Shown here one piece after another: positions 48,301 through 60,300 of a stretch of DNA of 64,000 nucleotides. Source of the stretch: Spodoptera frugiperda. Taxonomy: Eukaryota > Arthropoda > Insecta > Lepidoptera > Noctuidae. The translations under genes were made by a program, and so were the position numbers. The stretch lies in NCBI RefSeq assembly GCF_023101765.2, contig NC_064235.1, forward strand, positions 6,259,501 through 6,323,500, given 5' to 3'. How positions within the stretch are numbered: the stretch's first letter is position 1; the number at the start of each line of letters is the position of its first letter. The notes below the pieces were generated by a model. It searched no databases, was not told the origin of the DNA, and saw nothing but the letters and a program-made list of their open reading frames with translations.

Positions 48301-51300
48301 TACTCGGCTCAGTCCAGATAGCTTTGAGAGGTAAATATTAATATTTTACTTATTTACATAGATATGAGAGTTTGTGTGTATGTTTGATACTCCATCTCGT
48401 CAATACGACTTATAGGATCAAGATGAAATTTGAAACAGGTGTAGATTATGGTTTGGAATAGTACAGGCCATTTTTTATCCCACGGTAATGCGGACAAAGT
48501 CGCTGGAATAATCTAACTGAATATCAGTAAGCGTCCACACACAGGCCCGCATCGTACGCATCGCATGCAACGAATTTTAGTTTGTCTTGTATAGAAACTC
48601 ATACAACTGCGTCCACTGATCCGCATCGTACGGACCGCATCATCGGTAATGCCTACATGCGATGCGTACCGATGACGTCATACGGAATTCCGATGCCAAA
48701 AATCTGAGTGAAAGTGGGATCTGCAATCGGATTGCTGATACTCGCATCGGCAATCCGAACGCTGCCGATACAGTGGACGCAGTCTGAAAAAATAATCCGT
48801 TTGACTTCTACACTAGCTACTTCCGCGCGGTTTCACCCGCTCTGCTCGGCTCCATTTGGTCATGGCGTGATATTTTATGGCATATAGCCTTCGCAATGCA
48901 ATATCCAACACAAAAAGAATTATTTAATTCAGAGCAGTAGTTCCGGAGATTAGTGCGTTCAAACATACAAACAAACAAACTCTTCTTCAACTATATAATA
49001 TTAGTATTAGTATAGATTTACATTTGGGGTACTGTTTTTTTTGAAGCTCACATAAATTTTAATATTTATTTAACTTTTTGCAACTTTATGTACAATGGTG
49101 GGCTTAATGCCATAGGCATTTTTTCTAGTCAACCAACAACAACTCACTCTAAAAATTAAATATAATATGTGTTATGTTCAACATATAATATGTGGGGTGG
49201 GCAGAAGTGCACATTATGGCACGTAATGTCACTGTGTACACCCACATTTTACTTATGTTACAAGTCCCATGTAATAGGTGTCCCGGAAAACTTACAGTCT
49301 CAAACATTGTTTTTATTTATTTAATCTTCATCACAAAATAGTTAATGGCGGACTTATTGCCTTATTGATTATTATACTTTAGGGAACAGATAGTAAAGTT
49401 CCCTAAGAAAAGGAGGATCCTCCGACCAGGCGAGGTGATCAGCTTGGCGGGCTTTCTGCCCAACTGTTGTTCGTTGAAATTTTCTATCCGTGTTAAATCG
49501 CATATAAACTTCACATGTGCGATACATGATATTTATGACGTCATCCGTTGATTTGCTCGTCGATAGTCTATGTGCGACTTCTATCATCTGTCACTTATCA
49601 GATTGTCGCCACAATGCCATAGGCATTTTTGCTAGCCAACCAACAACAACTCACTCTAAAATATAATAATATGATGTATTGTTTCCCCAGCCGCTCCCAG
49701 TCGGACAGCGGCTCGGTATCGTCCGGTTCCCGCGCGGCGCGCGACGCCGACTCGCTGTCCGCCGCCACGCCCACCAGCAACTCGCACGACGACCATCTGC
49801 ATCTCGCGCATCTCGCCACCGATCTTAACGGGGGGAACAGGTACATATACTAATGATAGATAGCCTTGTAGCTTGTGGTCAATACAACGACACACGGCAC
49901 AGGAGAAAATCTTAATATGGGGCAACTTTTTTTTTTTTTTAATAAGAAAGAAAGAGAAACACTACTAAATATACAGAGTTACTAGTTACTCGCTTCAAGC
50001 TTCCTTGTGCGAACTGCTAGGGAATGGAACTCCTTGCCGGAGTCTGTGTTTCCTGATGGGTATAACCTGGGTGTCTTCAAAGCCCGAGTGAATAGGTTGC
50101 TTATGGGCAGACGTGCTCCATCGTAGGCCGCATCATCACTTACCATCAGGTGAGATAGCGGCCAAACGTCGACCCATTAAATAAGCCAGTTTCTTATGCA
50201 AGTAAGAAAATTATTGATTTAGTACAGAGACAGTGACCATTGGTTGGCTGCTGAAATGGTTACAGAAGATATGGCATCGATCACCTGATGGTAAGCAACT
50301 CGCACGACGACCATCTGCATCTCGCGCATCTCGCCACTGACCTCAACGGGGGGAACAGGTATGTACATACACTAATGATAGATAGTCTTGTAGCTTGTGG
50401 TCACTGGCGAGTATAGTCAGTACAGAGAGATAAGATATGGCATCGATCACCTGATGGTAAGCAACTCGCACGACGACCACCTGCATCTCGCGCATCTCGC
50501 CACCGACCTCAACGGGGGGAACAGGTATGTACATACATATTTGATGATGATTCTTCCTCAAAATACGGATATTGTTTATTACATCACTAGCTGGCCCAGC
50601 GAACTTCCTTCCGCCTTAGTATTTCTTTCTCACCTTTTAAACCTTCCCTGGACTTCCACAAATAATTCAAGACCAAAATTTGCAAAATCGGTCGAGCCGT
50701 TCTCGAGTTTTAGCGAGACTAACGAACAGCAATTGATTTTTATACATAGAGATTTTTCAATTTCGACTACTATCATCATATATAAGGCTTATTGTCCTCG
50801 TTAGCTGTGCAAGAGCGTTGGCGATTTTAAGATGATTGCTTGCGTTTTACTTAAAAACAACGAAAATGAAGTTCAAACTTCGCGACAGTAGTAATACCAG
50901 TGCGTCTAACGTCCTTTGTAAGCTGCATGCATTCGTCAAATGTTGCGTCGCGGACATTATGCCTAAATAGATTAATTGATAAGATTACTAACATCCATTT
51001 TTTCGTCTATTTCTATAATAATGCTAAATTACTCTAAAGTAAGAGTAGGTTGCCCGATATCCCCGTGTCTTCGCACGCTGCTCACGATGAAGAGTCCCTC
51101 TATAACTTGAAACTAGTATACCTTTTCTCCATTAAAATACTTGAGTAAACCATAATTTTTTATGAATTATTTCCTATTCACAGAGTAAACGCGGACCCCC
51201 AGAACCTGGACAACGGCACGGAAGAACCAGTAGTCCTGAGACGGAAGCAGACGGACGGGCAGCCCGGCAGGATGCAGCGCTCCAAGGAGGACATACACAT

Positions 51301-54300
51301 GGCCAACCTCAAGAAGAAGACCAGAAAGCGCACCAGGAAGTTCGAGATCGACGGTGTTATTGTCACTACTACTACTTCTAAGGTTAGATCAAATGTCAAA
51401 GTCAATATTATTTCAACGTAAAATGTTACCGGGGCTCCGGCTCAAAGCAGGAGAAGAAACGGGGTGGTTTTTAGTCAGTAAGAGTCTGACACTCCCTTTC
51501 GCCTTGCCCAAGGCGGGAGAAGTCATTGGATGATTTTCCCCGCTCAAAAAAAAAAAAAAAAAACATTTATATCAAACTAGCTACTTCCGCGCGGTTTCAC
51601 CCGCTCTGCTTGGCTCCTATTGGTCATAGCGTGATGTTTTATAGCCAATAGCCTTCTTGGCTAAATGCACTACCCAACACAAAAATAATTATTCAATTCG
51701 GACCAGTAGTTCCGGAGATTAGCGCGTTCAAACAAACAAACAGGGAAGGAACTATGTTAGATAATTTATGGCGTTATTGTCACTACTACTACTTCTAAGG
51801 TTAGTTCTAGTGTTTATTGTGTTCTATATACAACGTGTAACAAAATACACATACACATGGCCAACCTCAAGAAGAAGACCAGAAAGCGCACCAGGAAGTT
51901 CGAGATCGACGGTGTTATTGTCACTACTACTACTTCTAAGGTGAGATCAAAAGTCAAAGTCAACATTATTTATATCAAATAGACAGGGAAGGACGGAACT
52001 GCGGACTACCTAGCTGGTTTACCGGGGCTCCGGCTCGAAAAGCAGGAGTAAGAACGGGGTGGTTTTTAGTCAGTAAGAGTCTGACACTCCCTCTCGCCTT
52101 GCCCAAGGCGGGAGAAGTCATAGGATGATTTTCTCCCTCAAAAAAAGGGAAGGCACTATGTTAGATAATTATGGCGTTATTGTCACTACTACTACTTCTA
52201 AGGTAAGATCAAATGTTAAAGTCAACATTTATATCAAACTAGCTACTTCCGCGCGGTTTCACCCGCTCTGCTTGGCTCCTATTGGTCATAGCGTGATACT
52301 TTATAGCCTATAGCCTTCTTGGATAAATGCACTACCCAACACAAAAAGAATTATTCAATTCGGACCAGTAGTTCCGGAGATTAGCGCGTTCAAACAAACA
52401 AACAGGGAAGGAACTATGTTAGATAATTTATGGTGTTATTGTCACTACTACTACTTCTAAGGTTAGTTCTAGTGTTTATTGTGTTCTATATACAACGTGT
52501 AACAAAATACACATACACATGGCCAACCTCAAGAAGAAGACCAGAAAGCGCACCAGGAAGTTCGAGATCGATGGTGTTATTGTCACTACTACTACTTCTA
52601 AGGTTAGATCAAATGTCAAAGTCAACATTTATATCAAACTAGCTACTTCCGCGCGGTTTCACCCGCTCTGCTTGGCTCCTATTGGTCATAGCGTGATACT
52701 TTATAGCCTATAGCCTTCTTGGCTAAATGCACTACCCAACACAAAAATAATTATTCAATTCGGACCAGTAGTTCCGGAGATTAGCGCGTTCAAACAAACA
52801 AACTCTTCAGCTTTATAATATTAGTATAGATAGACAGGGAAGGGACTATGTTAGATAATTTACGGCGTCATTGTCACTACTATTACTTCTAAGGTTAGAT
52901 CAAATGTCAAAGTCAACATTATTTATATAAAATGGACAGGGAAGGCACTATGTTAGAGAATTTATGGCGTCATTGTCACTACTACTACTTCTAAGGTTAG
53001 ATATTATGTGTTCTATGTAATTAATGAAAGATATTTACGGCGCATTCCAATAACCTACCCATCAGTAGATTTGCCTACGAGAGGTAGAATTTTGACATAA
53101 GCTCCATACAAAATGTGTCAAAATTCTACCTCTGGTAGGCAAATCTACCGATCGGTAGGTTATTGGAATGCGCCGTAAATATCTTTGTGATTGTATTGTA
53201 ATCACGTGATTGTAGACAGGTCTAATAAAGTTAAGTAAAGGTCCAAAATAGCTGCTAGTCTTCCGATAACGCGTGCGCGGACGCGTCTCTGCTAACAGTT
53301 GATCAAGCGAAAGAACGCGCGCGCGAAATTTTGTTGTTTTGTTGTTGTGATAAAAATAAACCTATTTAATATACAAAAATGTTTCTTTGACAAATTTGTT
53401 TGTTATCAAGAGTACAATCACGTGTTTAAATATCGTTCACTAATTACCAGTCACCCTATATAACGTTCTATTTTAAGCGTGTTGTTATATTACAATTGGT
53501 TTTATACAGTGCCCTACAATGCTATGTTATTTCATCACAAAGATAAGCACGTCTTTGTTTGTAAATAAAGTGATAATTAAATAAAAAATAAGGTAATTTT
53601 AAGTGAAACAATTTCCATAGGAGTATAATTACTAAACCATAATTATACCTATCTAAACACATACTATCTACAGGTGATATGGGGCGACGAAGAGAGCGGG
53701 CGCACGTGGGACGACCACGCGCTTCGGAAGCAGGAGCTGCGCGAGATCAAGATGCTGCAGAAGCAGGAGCAGAAGCAGTTCCAAGACCTCAACGCCAAAG
53801 AGACACAGCTTAGGGAACAGCAGGATAAGAGGTTAGTTTCTACTCTCTACTAAGAGTTACTTAGCTAACATTAGAACAAGGCAACAAGCCTTGAACACAG
53901 GCGCAAGGTAGCAAGCCTTTCAGTTTTTTACCGGATACATTTCGGAGAGTGTGCGGGGGAACACAACTTGATTCCTCCTAGTCCTTTCCATCACCGAACC
54001 ACAAGACAATCGGCGAAGCGTCACCGCTTCATGGTAGATATCCCACCCACTCGCACGAAACGCTTCGCTTCAAGCTTCCTTGTGCGAACTGCTAGGGAGT
54101 GGAACTCCTTGCCGGAGTCTGTGTTTCCTGATGGGTATAACCTGGGTGTCTTCAAAGCCCGAGTGAATAGATTGCTTTTGGGCAGACGTGCTCTATCGTA
54201 GGCTGCATCATCACTTACCATCAGGCGAGATAGCGGCCAAACGTCGACCCATTTAACATGAAAAAAAAGAACTTGAGACGGGTTATTTGTCATGTTTATT

Positions 54301-57300
54301 TATGTCTATGAGTTTCCGATATTTCTGCACTGTTGCAAGCGCCATGATCACGGATGAACTGGAGTATTTGCAGACATAAATAAACATGGTAAATATCCCG
54401 TCTCAAGTTTTAATGATAGTGTCAGTGATCAAGTTAGTTTCAAAAAAAAAGTTACGTAGCTTTAGAGCATTTAAAGTAACTCCTTGACTGTATACTTAGT
54501 ACGGGTATGCTTTACGTTTAAAGTAATCGAAATGAGAACGCAGTAGGCGCTGATTGGTTAGTTTATTTGAGCCGGCCAATTAGAGCGCCGATAAGTTTAC
54601 TTTAAACGTAAACTTATACTAAGGGTACTGTTGTGTCAGTGTGACTTATAAGTTCAATGCAATATGTCTAATTTACCTTAAGGGGTTCTTAAATTTAAAT
54701 AGATGTTGATAAAAACGGGCATGTATGGGTAGCGGCATAGCACTAGAGAAGTTACAAGTGGATTGAGGACTTAGAGATGTGGCTACAGGGGAAGATTGGG
54801 CCCTTCCCAATAATAGGGGTCTATTATTGGGAATTCAGGTATTGAATTGAATGGGGGAATAGGCTAATCTCTTACTAGTCAAATTCAATACTTATTTCGA
54901 AACGTAAAAAACTATATTTTCTATGAATTGTGTATGAAATAGTGTGTTATGACTTCATCCGACTTTTACGTCGAATAGCAGATGTTTTTTGATTGATTGT
55001 TTTTTATTAATATATTATTGTATTGAAAAACAATCACACTTTATTAAACGTACGTACTAACGTATTGAAGAGTGGAAATAATTTATTTTTGACTGAGGAT
55101 CTTTTGACAATTGTACCTCGGGTAGCCTCATTCATACGGCAGAACAGTGAGGCCGTGGTATCACTCCGGTCGAGCCGGCCTAGCAGTGCAGAAGCATGGT
55201 TCTCTCACTCGAAAGTGTCTTCACAAGTTTCTTACGGTTAGCGCAATGCCTGGCAAGTAGTGTGTAGTCGATGCTATTCCCGCGCGGAGCAACTCTTTGT
55301 GTGATCTAAGGGTGTTACCAGACCAATCGATCGATCGTCGATCGACGGCATCGATCGAAGTTGATCGACTGGTCTAGTAACTTTAATTGATCGACAGATA
55401 CTGTTCGACAAACCAATCGATCGATTGCTGGTCGATGGCATTGTTCAACGTCGATCGATGTTGATCGACTGGTGGAAACGATCGATCGACGTCGACTATT
55501 CCATTCTACCATCGATCGATACCGTCGATCGACGATCGATCGATTGGTCTGGTGGAAACTATCGATCGACGTCGACTATTCCATTCTACCATCGATCGAT
55601 ACCGTCGATCGACGATCGATCGATTGGTCTGGTAACACCCTAAATCATTGTAAATTATTGTTCCGAGTCTGGGTGTCATGCGTATGTGAAGGAAATTCTA
55701 GCGTGTATTTCTAGGCTAATTAAAAAAAAGTTTTTTAATCAATATGAAGATTAAAAAAACACTTTTTTTAATTAATATGAAGCATCCGTTGTGTTTCGCA
55801 GTGAGAAGTGAGGTTACCGGAGGTCCAATTCCCTTCTTCTCAATCTTTCTCATCTTCGATTCCTCAACAACCCTTAAATTTCTAACCCCTAAAAAGCCGG
55901 CAACGCACTTGTGACGCCTCTGGTGTTTCAAGTGTCCATGGGCGGCGGCGATTGCTTACCATCAGGGGCCTTAGTCTGCTATTACAATTGTGTCAGAATG
56001 GTCGATCACTGAGCAGTGCAAGAGGGACGGAGCTATACAACCTACATAGCTCCGTCCCTCTCGCACTGCTCAATAATCGATCATTCTGACACAATTGTAA
56101 TAGCAGACTAAGGCCCCTGGTTATCTGTCTGCTCGTTTACCGCTTATACCATAATAATATGTCGCATTAGATTTAGTATATCTGTAATGGCAAAGGAAAC
56201 ATGTGATAAATAAATAAATAATGAAATTCCCCAGGTTCGAAGCGGAGCTAGTAGCTCTAGGCAGGGCTCACGAGGCGGACCTAGAAGCCCTAGCGCGGGC
56301 GCAGCGCGGGGCGGCGGAGCGCGCGGACGCGGCGCTGGAGGCCGAGCTGCGGCACGCCGCCAAGCGCCTGCGGGCCGACCACGAGCGGGACCTGCGCCAC
56401 TTCCGCGACACGCTCAAGCAGGAGCTGAGGCTGCTCAAGCAGGAGGTCGAGCTTGTTGCCAAGGAGAGGCGGAAGGTGGGTCTTGAATGTTAAATAGTGA
56501 TTTTGTAACATGACAGTATAGTATAGTATAGTATAGTATAGAAGTATAGTATAGTATATAAATTCAGAACAACACACAAACAGTATTAACCCTTCGTATG
56601 TTTAGAACGTGGATCCACGCGAGACACAATGTGTTTTCTATTGTTGTCTTATATACACACGAAAGGTTAATACTCAAGAAATCAGCAGAAGAGGAAGGAG
56701 GAAAGCTATAAATTAATAATTAGTAGGGGGCAATGAGCACCGTGTTTCCTGTGGGTCGCGAGACGCGATGCTCATTTTCACCGGGTCAAACCCGAGACGG
56801 AGAGACCTCCCCACATGCGTATAGTATAGTATAGTATACAAGGCAAATATGAGTGGGACCGTCGGTAGAGGGCGCCCCAGACGGACATATAGCGACTAGA
56901 TTGGCGATATATTAAAAAAGGGCCAAATTAAAAGTACCTTTAACCGACGAGCATGCATGAAAAAACTGATGACTGTTGATGAAGCGAAAGAAGTGTGTAA
57001 GAACCGTGGCAATTCCGCGACACGCTCAAACAGGAGCTGAGGCTGCTCAAGCAGGAGGTCGAGCTTGTTGCCAAGGAGAGGCGGAAGGTGGGGCTTTTTA
57101 TGTTAGATAGTGATTTTGAAATATTAACTGGCATATTCATAGTCATTTATTGATTATTCAGTCCTTAGCAATTGTTTTCGGAACAATTTTTTTTCTAAGG
57201 AATAATTAAAGTAATCATTAAATGTATCGAGTGCGGCAGTAAGAGTATAAACTAAATATAAATTCATGGAAACGAATTAATAGATTTTAGTAAAAATCCT

Positions 57301-60300
57301 TACTAATATACACTTTAGGTAAAGTTTCAACAATTATTAAGAAACTATACTGTCTGGTTTTTTTGAAAATACACTCAATCAGTTATTTTAAAGTAGTAAG
57401 TCTAAGTAGTATAATATGTAGTAGTATAATCTTACTATTTAAGTTGGAATTATGGTCATTATGTACACATGCTTATAAAATGTAAAAAAAATCTTAAAAT
57501 AAATGAATGATGATTTATAAAATAATACTTAAAAAAAAAAATAGTTCTTTTAATCCCATCGTGTGTGGGAACGTAGATCCACAGAAAATACAATGTATTT
57601 TGTATTGTTATCTTATATACGACATACTAAAGGTTAATTAATATACCCAATATTTAAATTATTTTTGATTTTTTGAAAGTAGATGTATTAATTATTAACC
57701 AAAAATGTACTCGTAAGTACCCAAATATAGACAGTCTAATGATAAATAAGCATGTATTTAACACATAACCCCACGGCATTCCAGGAAGCCTACCGCACGC
57801 GTCGCGCCCGCCTAGACGCGGAACACGCGGAACGCGAGCGTGCCTTCGTGGCGTCGCTCGCAGACGGCGCAGACACTGTACTCCGCCGCATACACGACGC
57901 GCACCGCGACCGACAGGCGCTGGCTGATAGACAGTACCTGCAGCAGAGGCATCAGGTGGGTTACTCGGAGCTGCGGACTACCTAGCGGGTTTACCGGGGC
58001 TCCGGCTCGAAAAGCAGGAGTAGGAACAGGGTGGTTTTTAGTCAGTAAGAGTCTGATACTCTCGCCTCGCCCAAGGCAGGAGAAGTCATTGGATGATTTT
58101 CCCCCCTCAAAAAAAAAAAAAAAAGCCAGGTGGGATACTAGCTTCTAGTGGGATCAAAAGTGGTCTATGTCTTATTCCAGACTTCCAAAAACCCTACTAC
58201 AGATGGACAGACAGCAGCTGCAGAAGTTCGTGCAGTACTTAATAGCAGAGTATAACACGCAGGTCCTAGTCCAGGCCATAATCTACCCCTGTTCCAAAGT
58301 TCATACTTATCCTCTTAACCGTTTTGACGGGATTGATAAACAAATATACACACAATTTGTAATTTTTTGTCTGTACTCCCATACCCCGCGACCGACAGGC
58401 GCTGGCTGATAGACAGTACCTGCAGCAACGCCACCAGGTATAACAGACTGGCTTATTAGCTTCTGTAGGGTATAAAATAGTCTATAAGAAAGACCATAAT
58501 CTCCTTCTGCTCCAAATTTCATCCCGATCACCTAAGATGTTATGACGTGACTGATTTAACAAACATGCATAAAAACCCGCAATTTGTCACATTTATAATG
58601 TTAATAAGACTAAGAAAATTCATAAAAATTATAAACATCTTCGCTTCACCATCCTGGCAGTAACCAAAACTTCGAAGAAAAAATCAAATTCGCTTAACCC
58701 GCTTACTGCCAGTAAGCGGGTTGGTGGACAAACGCAAACTTACCAACGTTGAAAAAAAAATATGTATTCGCCACTAAAAATCATTGACATCGCCCATCTT
58801 CTACATCGCATGTAATAGGGGGTGAGCCTATTGCCATATACCGGACACATTTCCAGACTCCGTGCTACTTACTCACAAAATTTTCGAAAAATCGGAAACA
58901 CCCCAGTAAAACCTTGCCCAACCTGAGACCCCTTGTCCGGCAGTCGCCCTTACGACCGCTCGACACAAACGAGGCAGTCAAGTTTCACTATTACAACAAA
59001 ATTAACATGGTAACTGCTACGTACATTATACTGCTGAGGATTTGCATTCAACAGTTTTCCGATGGCAATCAAAGGCTTATACAATATTTCTCCTTTCTTC
59101 TCCACAGATAATGCGAACCCGCGAAGCAGCTCTATGGGAGCTTGAAGAGAAGCAGATCCACGAACGTCACCAGCTGGCCAAGCGGCAGCTCAAGGACGAG
59201 TTCCTGCTGCGAAGGCATCAGATGCTCGTCCGACATGACAAGGAGCTCGAGCAGATCAAGAGGTATGTGTGTATTACGAAACACCACCGCCTCTACTGTC
59301 GCGGGTGTCATATACCCATGTACAGCTCGCCAAGCGGCAGCTCAAGGACGAGTTCCTGCTGCGGAGGCATCAGATGCTCGTCCGACATGACAAGGAGCTC
59401 GAGCAGATCAAGAGGTAGGTTATTACACGAAACACCACCGCCTCTACTGTCGCGGGTGTCATATACCCATGTACAGCTCGCCAAGCGGCAGCTCAAGGAC
59501 GAGTTCCTGCTGCGAAGGCATCAGATGCTCGTCCGACATGACAAGGAGCTCGAGCAGATCAAGAGGTATGTTATTACACGAAACACCACCGCCTCTACTG
59601 TCGCGGGTGTCATATACCCATGTACAGCTCGCCAAGCGGCAGCTCAAGGACGAGTTCCTGCTGCGAAGGCATCAGATGCTCGTCCGACATGACAAGGAGC
59701 TCGAGCAGATCAAGAGGTAGGTTATTAGACGAAACACCACCGCCTCTACTGTCGCGGGTGTCATATACCCATGTACAGCTCGCCAAGCGGCAGCTCAAGG
59801 ACGAGTTCCTGCTGCGGAGGCATCAGATGCTCGTCCGACATGACAAGGAGCTCGAGCAGATCAAGAGGTAGGTTATTATACGAAACACCACCGCCTCTAC
59901 TGTCGCGGGTGTCATATACCCATGTATGGCACCAGCTCGCCAAGCGGCAGCTCAAGGACGAGTTCCTGCTGCGAAGGCATCAGATGCTCGTCCGCCATGA
60001 CAAGGAGCTCGAGCAGATCAAGAGGTACGTGTGTATTACGAAACACCACCGCCTCTACTGTCGCGGGTGTCATATACCCATGTACAGCTCGCCAAGCGGC
60101 AGCTCAAGGACGAGTTCCTGCTGCGGAGGCATCAGATGCTGGTCCGACATGACAAGGAGCTCGAGCAGATCAAGAGGTATGTGTGTATTACGAAACACCA
60201 CCGCCTCTACTGTCGCGGGTGTCATATACCCATGTACAGCTCGCCAAGCGGCAGCTCAAGGACGAGTTCCTGCTGCGGAGGCATCAGATGCTCGTCCGAC

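Noticed and set aside
58197..58262. Further slik exon at ATGGACAGACAGCAGCTGCAG
   Set aside because: It has some Gln/Leu coiled-coil wording but no donor or acceptor in phase and lies within RTE-like tail sequence.
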